Assembly: GCA_030278955.1 (NCBI GenBank)
Contig: JAOANR010000010.1
Location: 27,158,174-27,222,173, forward strand
DNA length: 64,000 nucleotides
Reading direction: 5' to 3'
Origin: Hygrophila difformis
Taxonomy: Eukaryota; Streptophyta; Magnoliopsida; Lamiales; Acanthaceae
Shown here in pieces: positions 37,801 through 49,322 of this stretch. The translations under genes and the position numbers were made by a program. Each line of letters opens with the position of its first letter. The first letter of the stretch is position 1. The notes below the pieces were generated by a model. It searched no databases, was not told the origin of the DNA, and was given only the letters and a program-made list of their open reading frames with translations.

Positions 37801-39618
37801 CATGACCTGGAGTTGGCAGCGGTCGTTTTCGCTCTAAAGATATGGAGACATTATCTTTATGGGCGGAAGTGTCGAATGTTCACCGACCACAAGAGCTTGA
37901 AATATATATTCACTCAGAAGGAGTTGAATTTGAGACAGCGAAGGTGGTTGGAGCTCATTAAAGACTACGATTTAGAGATAGCATACCACGAGGGGAAGGC
38001 GAATGTGGTAGCCGATGCCCTAAGTCGGAAAACCCAACACGTGACAAACTCGTTGGTAGTTCCGCCGGCATTGTACATGGATTTGGCAAGATTGGAGTTA
38101 GAACTTGTGCATCCTGGCACAGTGAGAGAAACGGTCAATGCCATGGTCGTAGAAACTCCAATATTGGACGAGATTCGACTCGCTCAACCGGGCGATCCGA
38201 AACTCGAGAAGATAAAAGGGTATATTGCCGAAGGAAAGGCAATAGGATTTGCTGTCCACGAGGATGGAAGCATCCGTTTTAAAGGTAGATGGTGTGTACC
38301 TCTTAAATGTGCCGAATTGAAGCAAAGGTTGATGGAAGAAGGGCACAACACGCCATATTCCGTACATCCCGGAGGTGACAAGCTATACAAAGATCTGAAG
38401 AAGATCTATTGGTGGCCGGGAATGAAGAAGGAAGTGGCAAATTTCGTAGCGAGATGTCTCACCTGCCAAAAGGTTAAGGCAGTGCGACATAAACCCTTAG
38501 GATTGATGCAACCACTAGAGATTCCAAGTTGGAAGTGGGATAGCATCTCAATGGACTTTGTCTCGGGATTACCCCGATCACCTAAAGGCCTGAACAAGAT
38601 TTGGGTGATTGTGGATAGGCTAACGAAGACAGCCATATTTATCCCAATGAAAGACACGTGGACTATGGACCAATTGGCCCGAGCCTACATTGATAATGTG
38701 GTACGACGTCATGGAGTACCACATGATATCATTTCCGATAGAGACAGTAGATTTGTCTCTCATTTCTGGACGGAGTTACAAAAAGCTCTCGGTACTCAAA
38801 TCAAAATGAGCACCGCATTCCACCCGATGACGGATGGACAAACCGAGAGAACAATCCAAACACTAGAAGACATGCTGAGAGCATGCGTGTTGGAATTCAA
38901 AGGAAATTGGGAATCTCATTTACCCTTGATTGAGTTTTCCTATAATAATAGTTACCATGCTAGTATCGGCATGGCACCTTTCGAGGCATTGTATGGACGA
39001 AAGTGCCGAAGCCCTTTGAGCTGGGAAGAAAACGATAAGTCCGTGGTAGTGGGACCACAACTTATCGAAGACATGGCTCAACAAATCAAAGTGATCCAAG
39101 GGAAGATGAAAGCCGCTCAAGACCGTCAAAAGAGTTATGCCGACGTGAGACGACGAGACCTAGAATTTCAAGTGGGAGATAGGGTCATGCTAAAGATATC
39201 ACCCATGAAGGGGGTGATGCGCTTTGGCAAACGAGGGAAGTTAAGTCCTCGATACATAGGACCTTACGAAATTCTAGAACGAGTCGGAACTCTAGCCTAC
39301 CGATTGGCTTTACCGCCACACTTAGATAGAGTTCATAATGTCTTCCATGTCTCACAACTAAAGAAGTATGTGCCGGACCCGACACATGTACTTCAACCAG
39401 AGATAATTGAGCTCGATGAAGATTTGACTTACGAAGAAGTCCCAGTGCGTATTCTCGATACTAAGGAACGAGTAACGAGGAACAAAACCATCAAAATGAT
39501 CAAGGTTCTTTGGTCAAATCACGAAAGTGAGACGGCAACTTGGGAAGTAGAATCCGACATGAGAGAACGATACCCGACATTGTTTCAAACCGATACCGAC
39601 ACAGTTATGGGGACATAA
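34888..39618 (+). CDS. Gag-Pol polyprotein of a Ty3 chromovirus, uninterrupted
   Basis: A single frame of about 1576 codons from the ATG of [10 protein letters not shown]; the frame is open for 14 more codons, but this methionine begins the basic Gag N-terminus. Gag domain near residues 90-230 ([24 protein letters not shown]); two cysteine clusters at about 316 and 334 ([14 protein letters not shown] is the CCHC knuckle); protease FDSGASCS at about 455; RT from about 640 with FIDD at 789-792; RNase H with YSDAS at about 935 and VADALSR near 1042; integrase zinc-binding H and C residues near 1153-1193 and catalytic D1223, D1284 and E1320 (DX35E); a chromodomain-like tail at about 1518-1568 ([19 protein letters not shown]). 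The polyprotein copies the element RNA and integrates the DNA. All catalytic residues I can check are present, so the element may still be competent. Confidence 0.95.
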   Translation: MAPRGRGRGRTQTTSQTTTEIPTETPPNVTEPIQPDEEQPQGAQDAPAPNNVGDRLRTIEEVLIALGNAQVNQGQAAAVPPPQARPNYLAMVNPYQPPHYAGEEDPAKLEEWIRTFDKLLGAVKCPEGERVHVASYYLGGEADDWWQATQAKLTEDDEPYSWMEMMELLRDRFYPLSTKAAMYEEFLSLKQGSQTVQEYYTRFKELVRFAPRLVPTDAEKAQKFEMGLNLSVREVIAGVHYPDLQAVYDRAVAVARVQQLKRRVSGESSRGPQDKRSRDSRNENNTGRNEQRRGSNRPQQNNTGRRFNQEDPVPPCPRCGRPHLARGCPQQGACYRCGRMGHVRRECRTRLENITKRDDLVAGQEQPQNQNGQNGNNQGHRHPQKRPQNQNQNQRPPPPQNQNQQQNQQQNANQQGNQGRPMGRLNVVNQADVPAQGEVMAGTFHVLNTPLRILFDSGASCSIIASRIVPELDLPKCERISLGIQLPSGEVVSCSKRYNGIPIVIKNVEFFANLVEFNLRDFDIILGMDWLSQYKAVIECQKQKITLSKSRGKRVIFYSQPPKKSNKIVSALKLSNLMRKGYELYACYVHNLEAEENKVDSIPVVREYPDVFPEDVPGMPPERDLEFTIDLIPGTEPVSKAPYRMAPLEMKELKEQLEELLGKGYIRPSTSPWGAPVLFVKKKDGGLRLCIDYRGLNQVTIKNKYPLPRIEDLFDQLKGASVFSKIDLRSGYHQLRIAEKDIPKTAFRTRYGHYEFTVLSFGLTNAPAMFMNLMNNVFRELSDQCVVVFIDDILIYSKSEEEHAKHLHQVLEILRRNQLYGKLSKCDFWLKEVAFLGHIVSADGVSVDPAKVSVVTEWATPKSPTEIRSFLGLAGYYRRFVKDFSRIARSLTQLLKKGAKYEWTEACEASFQELKKRLTTTPVLTLPSENGDFKVYSDASKEGLGCVLMQDSRVVAYASRQLKPHEENYPTHDLELAAVVFALKIWRHYLYGRKCRMFTDHKSLKYIFTQKELNLRQRRWLELIKDYDLEIAYHEGKANVVADALSRKTQHVTNSLVVPPALYMDLARLELELVHPGTVRETVNAMVVETPILDEIRLAQPGDPKLEKIKGYIAEGKAIGFAVHEDGSIRFKGRWCVPLKCAELKQRLMEEGHNTPYSVHPGGDKLYKDLKKIYWWPGMKKEVANFVARCLTCQKVKAVRHKPLGLMQPLEIPSWKWDSISMDFVSGLPRSPKGLNKIWVIVDRLTKTAIFIPMKDTWTMDQLARAYIDNVVRRHGVPHDIISDRDSRFVSHFWTELQKALGTQIKMSTAFHPMTDGQTERTIQTLEDMLRACVLEFKGNWESHLPLIEFSYNNSYHASIGMAPFEALYGRKCRSPLSWEENDKSVVVGPQLIEDMAQQIKVIQGKMKAAQDRQKSYADVRRRDLEFQVGDRVMLKISPMKGVMRFGKRGKLSPRYIGPYEILERVGTLAYRLALPPHLDRVHNVFHVSQLKKYVPDPTHVLQPEIIELDEDLTYEEVPVRILDTKERVTRNKTIKMIKVLWSNHESETATWEVESDMRERYPTLFQTDTDTVMGT

Positions 39619-39838
39619 CTGCAATCTTAAGGGGGAGAGGATGTCATACCCCCTAATTTTTCGTGCATTTTTTTTTGTAGACTTTTGAACTACGTTATGG
39701 CTTGATCCCTTTACCGGGTACGTAGGCAGCTTAGAAGTTTAATTCTAAGTTCAGTCACAACATAATAAAACAAACACAAGACCTTAGCACGAGACGAGAA
39801 AAGCCGAAACACAACTTCGAGGACGAAGTTGGTTCTTA
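39619..39838 (+). other. 3' untranslated region with a fossil polypurine tract/LTR start
   Basis: Right after the stop codon, AAGGGGGAGAGGA is followed by TGTCATACCCCCTAATTTTT, which looks like a polypurine tract joined to the start of an LTR. The sequence then continues with GGGTACGTAGGCAGC, a phrase common in plant LTRs, before the real polypurine tract. It suggests that gag-pol came from a related element with a different LTR. Confidence 0.5.
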
Positions 39839-39850
39839 AGGAGGGTAGAC
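39839..39850 (+). other. Polypurine tract of the chromovirus
   Basis: AAGGAGGGTAGAC directly before the TG of the 3' LTR, preceded by a CTTCGAGGACGAAG inverted repeat at 39814-39827. Confidence 0.8.
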
Positions 39851-42452
39851 TGTAATACCCGAGAATTTTCCAACATAAAATAAAACAATAATTAAATAAA
39901 TAAATAATAAATAAAATGAATACTATAAATAAATAAACCAATCCAGCAAATAAAAGAAATGAATAAAGATAAGGAAATGAGAAATGAGATTTTTACTTAA
40001 AAAGGAATTAAAGGAATTTAATTCAATAAAAGGATGGATAAATGGTACACCAAAACCCGACACTAATGAACTCGAGTATTCGAGTCCAAAACATCCAATT
40101 AGACTGAGAATAAAATTAGAGAGAAAGTAAGAACCCGAATATACCCCGGGAATCGGAATTCGGGAGCATAGAGGGATAGAAACCCGAAAGAGAGGCGGAA
40201 AAGCACGACGGATCGCACGACCCGCCCGGACCGAAGTCCAGGCGAAGACGGCGCGGTGGCCGCGCGCCCAATGGGGAAAACCGCGCCACGACCGCGCCAC
40301 CCCACAGATTTGGTTGTTGCGTGAATCTCTCACCCGAACGCGGATTTTTCGACTTTCGGTTGAACATCTCTCGACTCCAGACTTCTAGGTCGGTTGTGGA
40401 CGCCCTAGGGATTGAGAATTCTATAAATAAGCCCCTTGGGAGCCCCGAACAAGTTTACAAAACCCTAAAACATTCTATACGTTCGAAACCCTAAATCCGG
40501 AGTCGTCGGAGGCACGAAACCAAGACGAACGCTGTTGGACGAATTTCTCTACAGATCTCCATAGTCGTGGTAAGTCTCGATCCAATCTTTATTCAATAAA
40601 CGATTCGAAAACGAATCCTAATCATCTCCTTTTTCTTTCTACACCCCCGTATCGAATCTAGATCGTAGAACCCGACGAACGGAGAGGAGAAACGGTGATC
40701 TGGAAGCCACGCCTCCGAATTGGTCATTCCCGACGTTCATAAACTCAGTAAGTTAACCTTACATGGTTTTGGGAGATTTTAAAACATTCGAAACCTAAAA
40801 GATTTGACAAGAATCATGAATCTGTCCACTTTTGCTTTCCTACCGGCGCAACAGAATTGTTGAATTTTTCCGACCTTTAAAACGAACTCAAACGGAAAAA
40901 CTTAAAAGACAAAAAACGTTCCTAAGACTTAGACCTAGCTACTGTAAAAATTTGAGAATTTTTGGAGTTGATTTGATATGTGAAAACCCGTTGAAACCGA
41001 ACTGTTTGATTTTAGATCTTGAAATCTTGGACAGAACTTAGGAATGATCTTGATCACGTTTTTGACATAGGATCTAGGCTGTTTTAGATCTTTGGCCGAA
41101 CATGAAAGTTGTAGATAAATGTCTTAAGATGATCCCTGTCAAATTTCATTAAATTTGGAGTTGAATTGATATGGTAGAAATTGAAATCTTTGATCTGTGA
41201 TGTACTAAACTCGGACAGATTTCTTCTTATGTGAAAATTGGCGTTTTTGACCTACTTAGGTATCTCGGATTGAAAAGGTTAAAACACGAAAGTTGTAGAT
41301 CTTGATGTTTCCGAGTCAGATATGAAATTTTGGAATTTTCGGAATTAAGTCTGATTTTAGACGAATTTTGGAGTAAACTGTGATCTACCGAAACGAAATT
41401 TTGAAATCTTGTTGAAACATGGAATTAACCTTTGGGGTTGAAACGAATTGAGATATTGTTTCTAAATTAATATATTGGAAGGCAGATTTTTAAAAACTAA
41501 ATCCCCTTACAAACTTGATAAATTAAAATTAGGGGTGAGTGCTCTGCAGGGTGCCCCCTAACGATTCACTTCGTGCCGTAATGGACGATGGTGACCCCGC
41601 GCGCTATACTTGAAATGTGATATTGCCAAAACGGCGAAACTTAGAGCCTACACTCTCGTGAATATCCGTATGGGTTTCCCGAGGCTCCGGAGTGGTACTG
41701 GGTATGGTTGATACGGCTGCGGCCGCCGGGCTACCGGCTAAACTTGTTGACATCGCGATTTTTATCGTGAAACTTTGAAATACCAAATCGGGAATGTAAT
41801 GGGGATTCTAAATTAAATTAAACTAGATTAAATGATATTGTTGTCAAATTAAATTATTTAAATGCTTTATTTAAGTTATGGCTATTATTTTGAACCATGT
41901 GATCGGTGTTATTAAATAGAGCCTGAGATAAATTATGCTATTGGATATGGATTAGATGAAACTAAATATTATGTTATTATCATGCTTTTGTTAAATTATT
42001 AAACTTATGGCTTTTAAACCCTACAGTCATGCATGTGTTAACTTACTCAGCAATTTTGCTGACCAAAACCATTTTTATCCCTTTCTTTACAGAATATGTG
42101 GAATGAGCCTGTATGAGCACGAATCATGCATGGGATTTTGGGGATTGTTATTTTGCTTTTAAATTTCGTACTTAGACTATATTATGAACGGGCCTGTTTA
42201 ACCCGTGTTTTGGCCATGTCGGCCCTTTTTATATTTTCCGCTGCGATACTGTACTAAACTAAATATTTCCGCTGCGCTATGCTATTATTAATTTTGAATT
42301 ATATTGTATGGGCTATTTTGAATGCTTTAAATGTTTTAAACACTGCTATACCTAGCCTTGCATCTCTTTAGTAAGCTCGGAGAAACCGTGTCTTACTAGG
42401 GAGATGTGGCGGTGACATCCCGACCTGGGTTACCAAAAACCGGGGTGTTACA
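39851..42452 (+). repeat. 3' LTR of the chromovirus (2602 bp)
   Basis: Same length and nearly the same sequence as 31274-33875, followed by the duplicated ATTCT. Both LTR boundaries are therefore exact. Confidence 0.95.
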
Positions 42453-42457
42453 ATTCT

Positions 42458-43919
42458 TGAGGAGGCAACTTGCCTCAATAAGCACTTAAGGGGTTAACTT
42501 AAGACATTAGACTCTATTCCTTTAGGTTTAAGGACTTGGAACCCAATCTTTGATTAAGATAATATGCTAGATAAGACTCGGTGGAGTCGATGGAAATTAT
42601 TTTCATCTACCTCGATACAATTCCCAAATAATCTATGAAAAAGTTTTCTCCTTCGACAATAATACTAATAATGAGAATGACGATAGTAATGATAATGATA
42701 GTAACAACAACCACAACAAAAGTAAAACTACACAAGAGCCTATGATACGATGGATTGAATACTATGGATTGCCAAGGACGAAGTTCATAATTAAGAACGG
42801 AAGACTAGCTCACCCAAGAAATTTTTTTAAAAAAATTCATAATTACCAAATTATGGTGGAAAACCCTTAGATGGGAAATGCCATTATTATTTATCAATGT
42901 AATAACCCACCAAGTAAAGAAATCGTAAAATTCCCAATAAAAGTTAGTGTTGTTTGCAAAATGAATGCCGAGACATGGTAAGGGCGATACTTGCTATAAA
43001 TATTAGAGACTAATCGTTTGAACCTAACCTACTTTCATGTAACCATTGGTCGGATAACCATAAGAGATACTTAATGAACATTTGGAATTTTCAAGGAATA
43101 GGAACTTAGAAATAATTGGGAAATTCCCATGAATACAACTAAAGATGATTAGTGGTGACTTTAGACGTGAACATTTTCGATTAAGGATGAGCCGAGTTGG
43201 ATTTTCCAAAGGAGTTAATGTTGTCTATTCTAGGTTGAACGGAGGAATTCAATATGATATTTTTAAAACTTTAAGAACACTCCAAGTGTTGTAAATAATT
43301 GATGGATCAAGTATCAAACAAGACTGACCAAGAGTTTGAAAATTAATAACTAAATTTTCCTAAGAGCAACACCTTAACAACAAGAAAAGTGGGATTTGTT
43401 AAGGATTGATGATGTCCTCCAAGGAAACCCACCAAATTAGCTGAGTTATTGGAAGCCTTAATAAAATAGCATAATCAATGAATTTTTGTTCAGGACTTAT
43501 CCCAAATACCTTGAAAGGTGTGGTAAGATACAAGTAATTAAGGAACGAGTAAAATAAGATAGACTATGTTTATCTTCATAGGAAAAGAGTGAAACAAGGA
43601 GCCACTAGCGTACCCCGGTAGAGGAAGTGTCGAAAGAAAAAAAAATGAAATGAACCAAATCATACTTGACCAACATATTAAATCATTTAGAAACATCAAC
43701 GGAATTATAATTGGACGATTGCAACAAGAAATATATTCTAAGGTGATCAAGCGGATAACAAGGATAAGTGCCCAAGGCTAAAAATTATAAATTAAAAGAT
43801 AATGCGACAAAGGATTCTATATAAGATATAATTTTAGTAAATATATATCTAATCATGAATTAAGTGCAGGATTTGCCGAGAGGCTTCGAGGGCGAAGCCT
43901 TATTTTAAGGAGGGTAGAC
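42458..43919 (+). other. Non-coding interior of the outer element, right part
   Basis: AT-rich, no open frame above 75 codons with a recognisable domain. It ends with an inverted repeat GGCTTCGAGGGCGAAGCC (43881-43898) and AAGGAGGGTAGAC, the polypurine tract directly before the 3' LTR. The same arrangement precedes the chromovirus 3' LTR. Confidence 0.65.
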
Positions 43920-46900
43920 TATAACACTCTATAAAATTTTAAACAAAATTAAAAATTTAAATAAATAAATATTCTAAATTTTCCATTAAATTTTAAACAT
44001 TTTAAGAGGATGATATATTTTCGAAACAACGACTATTTAATCGGATTTAATATAAATTAATTAGTCATTTTAAACCTAAATTCCCCACCTGCATTGTAGC
44101 GTAAATTAAATCCTAATCGCGTAATGGGCGGACGCCGAGAACTTTGGAGTATAGATCCATTACTTTATAAATGTTGGATTAATTAATAATGAAGGACTAT
44201 ATTATAAAATTATTCATTATGATTGGATTTAATCATTATAAAATTAAACTCATTTATGGAAATCAATGATGATCCTTTTATTTAAATAAATTATTCAATT
44301 AGGAGATTTGAATTATTTTAAGTTCATAGATTTTAATTGCAAGAGTATGATTTAATTTAAAAGATGTATTAAAATGTAGGATGAACCCCTATGACTTGTT
44401 TAAAGTACATGGCTAATTAGATTATGAAATTAACAAGTGATCGAATGGTAATTAATAAAATTATCCAATTTAAGGGATTGAAGTCTCGAATCATTTTACT
44501 AATGACAACAATTTAATAAGTGATTTAATACATTAAACCCATTAAATTAAATTACAAGTGCAAAAACCATTCGAAATTAAATTAAGTTCCTATAATTAAA
44601 TCACAATACTTAACACATGTCCGACTTCCAATTGAGATGGTCCCGAATTAAGGAATGTGGGGTATTCAGTATTGGATTACTCGACTAACGATTCCGGGTT
44701 GTTAAATAAATTAAGTCCATAATTTAAACAATTAAGGTAGTCAATTAAGCTTGATTTGGGCCAATATATTATTTGATCCAACAAGACAAATAAATACAAA
44801 AATGGAGCCCAAATAACAAACCAAGCCCAACCCTTTTTGCAACCCTAGGACAAAACCCTAACCCTAAAGTGTACAGCCGGCGCCGCCGCCACTCCGGCGC
44901 CGCCATCGCCGCCGCCACTCCGGCGCCGCCATCGCCGCCGGCGATGCCTCCGGCGATGCCTCCGGCAACCCCTCCTCATGCCCTTTATCGGATTCCAGCC
45001 GTCACCACCACCGGGATCCGCCAACACAACACCTCTGGCCAAGATCCCTCCACCACCGCAGCCACCTTACCACCACGCCGCCACCAGCATAGGCCGGGCA
45101 GCCTCGCCGCCCTCCTCCACCCTCATCTCATCAACCACCACCACCACCTCTCCGTAAATCCATAAATCGGAAACCAAAACAAAGGAGAAAGAGAAGAGGA
45201 AAAAGGGAGAAGGCCGAAGCCATCACCGCCGAGCTCGCCGCCGCCGGCCACTGGTTTCGAATCCTCCATTTCCGCCTCCACCCGAACACCACCATCTTCC
45301 CTCCCCCATCGGCAACACCGCAGTCACCAAACCACCACCCCAACCGCGGCTTTCACCTCTGCCACCTCGCGCCACCCACTGCACCACCTCCATCCTCCAA
45401 TGTCATCCCGGAAGCCACCACCGCCTCGGGTCCACAACAGGAAACGGACCACAAAACCGAGAGTGAAAAGAAGAAGAGAGTGAGAAGAAGTAGAAGAGGA
45501 AGGGGACAGAGGCCGAGAAGAGATCCGAGGGAGGGAGGCGAGGACAGCCGCCAGCAGCCTCCGCCGTGCGCCGCCGCTTCCGGCCGCTCCTTCGTCGCCG
45601 GCGGGATTGATGGGAGGAAGACAAAAGAAAACAAAGGAAAAGAAAAAAAATAAAGAAAGAAGAGGAAAGAGGAGAAACATGCGTGAGAGGGGGGGGGGAC
45701 GAGACAGACAAAATAATTTCAAAGGGGAATAGGGCAGCTTTTGACTAAGGAAAATCAGGAGTAATAAATGCAGACAGGAGTGAAAAAAAGGAAAAAGGGG
45801 TAAAGTGGGAATTAAGAAAAATTGCAGATAAAACAAAGCTGCAGGATGGCCTATATAAATGCCTCACCAGCAAAGAAAATATTTCACCCCCAACTCTCCA
45901 TTTTTCACGCCATTCCAGTCCAATTTTCCTAGTTCTGCCGATTGCTTTTCATTGTCTAGTTTTTAGTTTAGTGTTGAAGAATTTCTATTAGCTCGTTAAA
46001 AATATAATGGTAGTGCCTTGAGAGTGGAACTTTTGCTATTTGATCCAAAGGAGTATTAGAGCTCGGAGAGAGTTATTACAGATAGCTAGTTCGTGTTAGT
46101 GCTCGGGTAAGATTTATTAAATTGGAAAATTTTAGTATTATTTCCATTAAAATATCATTATAGCAAATGATGTTAATATTATAATTTTTGCTAGTCAAAT
46201 AGCTGTAAAAGGATATCTGCTCGTAGGCCTGTGCGTGTGTTGAGTTCCATTCTCCCCACGGTGACTGTAAGTAGATTTTTACTCTTTGGAGTAAGCCTTA
46301 AATTATTTAGCTTAAGCATAAATTTTAAATACCGTTTTCTTATTTTTAAATTTATGCTTATAGCTCCCTACTGTTTTTGGATTACTGGTATGCCATTTTA
46401 CTGTGCTTTATACTGTTCGCAACTATTCTCAAATCCTACGGATTTTTGAGCTCATTGTTACGGGGGCTGGGTCTGGGTATGGGTCGGCTGCCCAACTCCT
46501 ACGTTGCTGTTGCACTTAATCGCCACACGGGGACTCTTGGGGCTATCCAGGCGGTTCCGTATATGATTCCAGTGGTGGGTTACGAGGAAATTTCTTACCT
46601 CCCCCACACCCTTGCGTGTATGTGAGATTTGGGCCCCGTTTGGGCACCTGCACATCACAGTGGCTGAGATTCTACATCTCGGTAACGCATATTGCTGTAT
46701 TATCTGTTCCCGGGTTTAGATTAATATTGTCTTTATGTACAAATTATTCTCGTTTTTAGCATACCATTACCATAACTGTTGTCTTTAAATTATTTCTGCT
46801 ACACAACCTCCTCCGGGAGTAAACTTCTACTTACTCAGCGATTGTTTTCGCTGACTCTACACTTGTCACCATTTCCTTTCAGGTTTCGGATCTGCAAGGT

Positions 46901-47560
46901 TCGTTAGAGCATATTTTGCACGGGCACGGTACGGGGTAATATTTATAAGAATGAATATTTAAAAAAAAAAATCCCCTTTGGGGTTAGAACTTATTTCTCG
47001 GCATAGCTAAATTTTTATAAGGCAAAGACAAATTTTTATGAAGCCTTGGAAATTATGTATCGAGCGAAAATAAATATTTGGGTTTTATCCCGTTTATGCA
47101 AACATGGTACACTACTGTTCAAACAATGCATTTTTGCGTTTAGCGGTGTTATTTTTGAAATACGAGATAGTCAACCCCTTATTATAATATTTTTGAAATG
47201 CGAGGTACAACCTCTTTTAAAATAAAAATTTCCATGGATTTATTCCATTCCTATTATTGAGCTCATTTGAGGAATGCGTTCCTCCATTTTGGTTGTACAA
47301 ATCAACCGTTTGGTTACGCTATACCAAACATTTTTATTTAGCTTATTTTATACTCGTTACGGTATTATAAGCTTTTGTGCAGAGTATGTGCTAACTTGCC
47401 CGGGAAGTGGTTAGCATATGCATTAAACTCTGATTTTCTGCACTTATTATTTTTAGCCTTAGCGTATTTTGGGCGGTCCGGAATACGTGGCGGTAGCACC
47501 CCACCCATTGTTCCCGCACTTTTCTTCCGCTGCATCCTTAAGGAAAATGGGGGTGTTACA
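43920..47560 (+). repeat. 3' LTR of the outer element (3641 bp)
   Basis: Matches 26178-29785. The main length difference is an expanded CCG-rich tract at about 44895-44965. It ends GGGTGTTACA and is followed by the duplicated CCTTT. Confidence 0.93.
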
Positions 47561-47565
47561 CCTTT
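47561..47565. other. Target-site duplication CCTTT, right side of the outer element
   Basis: Partner of 26173-26177. Sequence beyond this point was originally adjacent to the upstream region of the cohesin gene. Confidence 0.9.
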
Positions 47566-48003
47566 TCTCCTCGCCTAATTAATTAATTACAAATAAAATA
47601 AAATGATCCTCTAAAACTAAAATTAAATAAATAACTCCTCCAAAAAAATTAAATAAAATAAAAACTACTAATAAAAACCAACCACTAGCCTAAAATCCAA
47701 ATACCAACAAAACACAGTTAGTCTGAGTGGCAGGGGTTATATCAGTTTAAGAAAATATTTCAGGTTTGAACTTTTGTGTATGTAGAATTCTGTTTTGGCA
47801 GAGGTAACCCTTCAAATACTCCATGAATTAATCTTGAACTCAATGTATCTTGAGGATACCCTGTATACGCCAAAAAGTATCTATACCCTCAACTTTATCA
47901 CTTGGCCTCCTCCAACAATAATTTACTCATATCAGGAATTTAGATATCACATCACCGTCGTCTCAAAAGTTAAATACTTCTACCATTAAATAAAACTCTT
48001 TCA
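47566..48003. other. AT-rich spacer
   Basis: No gene found. A 20-bp stretch at about 47861-47880 (GTATACGCCAAAAAGTAT) is an inverted near-copy of 48288-48307. Confidence 0.5.
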
Positions 48004-48253
48004 TAGGGATGTAAACGGGGTCAGGTAGGGTACGAGTTGACCATCTCCACTCACTACCCTAAATTTAATTACATTATTCTTACCCTACCTTATTACCCGA
48101 AAAACAATCATTGGGTATGATTCGGGTAATACCCACTAGGTAATTGATTGTCCATCAGTAAATGAATACCCACGGTTTTTAATCTTACATGGTTAACCGA
48201 TCCTATCTGACCCAACTTAATAAAGAAAACAAAAATATTTTTTACCATAAAAA
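48004..48253 (+). mobile_element. 5' end of a hAT-like element (same family as 51325-55842)
   Basis: Begins TAGGGATGTAAACGGG and carries the same run of GGGTA/TACCC motifs as 51325-51550, with many substitutions. It is interrupted at about 48254; sequence resembling the next part of the family resumes at 49090-49322. No right end is found, so it is a broken copy. Confidence 0.65.
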
Positions 48254-48471
48254 TCTACTCCATATAATAAATTCTGAATACTTTTTGGCATATACAGACT
48301 GTATTGTCCTTATTCAATATAACTAATTCTTTTAAATTTTTAGGGTTATATCAGTAATTATACCTTCATTTTATAATCAATTGCTACAATTAATCCACGT
48401 CATCGATGATTAATCGCTGACTAATTCCAACCCACCTTCCACATCATCAATATCTATATTTAGAAAATAAA

Positions 48472-49089
48472 TCTATCTATTAATATAATAAAATCTAGAG
48501 AAAATCTTCATATATATCTTAAAAAGATATAAATTTTTTATGACACTTAAAAAATATAAATTGATTAAATATATATAATATAAGTTATTTATTTGTATAT
48601 ATATTTTAATAAATATTATCGTAATATTATTAAATAATTTAATTTAGATTAAAATTTTATGTCTAAATATATAATCCTATATTATAGGAATATAATAACC
48701 ATATTTTAAATATAAATTACATCACTAAAAATATATATTGAATAATCAAATTTAAAAAAAAAATAGTAAACTATAAAAATTAAATGAAGTTTTTATTCTA
48801 ATTTCTATACAACTTTAATTTTTAAAGTATAATCTCACAAATACAATTTAGATAAACTATAATATATATATATATATATAAAGAAAAACGTGAGTATGCA
48901 TTTTTTAAATTATAGTAAATATTCTTATCATTTCAAATATAAAGAAATATATTACGGGTTTAGACGGTAAAGAAAATATATAAAAAAATATTTAAATAAA
49001 TAAATATATATACTATATTTTGACTAAAAATATTTAGGAGTATTAAAAAAAACTAATACCCGTGCGCGAAGCGCGGGTGAAAATTCTAG
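48472..49089 (+). mobile_element. Non-autonomous Helitron
   Basis: The 3' end shows the Helitron signature: a GC-rich hairpin CCCGTGCGC-GAA-GCGCGGG (49059-49077), a short AT stretch and CTAG (49086-49089) next to a T. The 5' end starts TCTATCTATTAATATAATAA after an A, matching the usual TC start and A/T target. The interior is extremely AT-rich with no RepHel coding capacity. An alternative 5' end is TCTACTCCATATAATAAATT at 48254, which would make an 836-bp element. Confidence 0.7.
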
Positions 49090-49322
49090 TAAAAAATAAA
49101 ATCTTAATGTAATACACGAAAATAGAATGCATTATAAATTTAAATTAAAAATTTAAAAGAACATTTTAAAGAAAATTCATAAAGCAACAAATCATTCTTT
49201 AATTAGTAAAAAATACATCAAAAAGATTTTTTATTGTCAAATCTCAAGCACTAATAAATTCAAAATATAATTAAATATATAAATACATCTAAAATATATA
49301 AATATAAATATACATAAATATA
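49090..49322 (+). mobile_element. Continuation of the broken hAT-like element
   Basis: Similar to 51565-51715 (shared phrases such as TTTAAAAGAA, CATTCTTTAA-like and CAAATCTCAAG/GAAATATCAAG). It supports insertion of the Helitron into this copy. Its right part is missing or replaced by the MITE that starts at 49323. Confidence 0.5.

Larger units (their letters stand above)
31274..42452 (+). mobile_element. Intact Ty3/gypsy chromovirus (Tekay/Del-like), 11.2 kb
   Basis: It is bounded by ATTCT on both sides (31269-31273 and 42453-42457), with TG...CA termini. It has two LTRs of 2602 bp each, a tRNA-Met primer site, a coiled-coil ORF, an uninterrupted gag-pol frame and a polypurine tract. Domain order is Gag, protease, RT, RNase H, integrase and a chromodomain-like tail, as in chromoviruses; the RT sequence resembles the Tekay/Del lineage. 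By hand I count about a dozen substitutions between the LTRs and no length change, so this is a recent insertion. It sits inside the outer element in the same orientation. Confidence 0.95.
26178..47560 (+). mobile_element. Large non-autonomous (LARD-like) LTR retrotransposon, interrupted by an inner element
   Basis: Two long direct repeats (26178-29785 and 43920-47560), a tRNA-Met type primer site, a polypurine tract and a perfect 5-bp target duplication define it. Without the inner insertion the element is about 10.2 kb, of which only about 2.95 kb lies between the LTRs. No gag, protease, RT or integrase is recognisable there; the only open frame is a 148-codon coiled-coil ORF. Long LTRs with a non-coding interior fit a large retrotransposon derivative that borrows proteins from an autonomous relative. 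Its polypurine-tract neighbourhood is shared with the inner Ty3 element, which suggests a Ty3 origin. Confidence 0.88.

Noticed and set aside
47795..47989. 64-codon frame in the spacer right of the outer element
   Set aside because: No similarity to known domains and AT-driven composition; not supported as a gene.
48852..48885. AT-repeat arrays (also 13150-13175, 51716-51765, 55512-55660) as CRISPR or origin-like repeats
   Set aside because: Plain microsatellites without spacers or unit structure, in a plant nuclear context.
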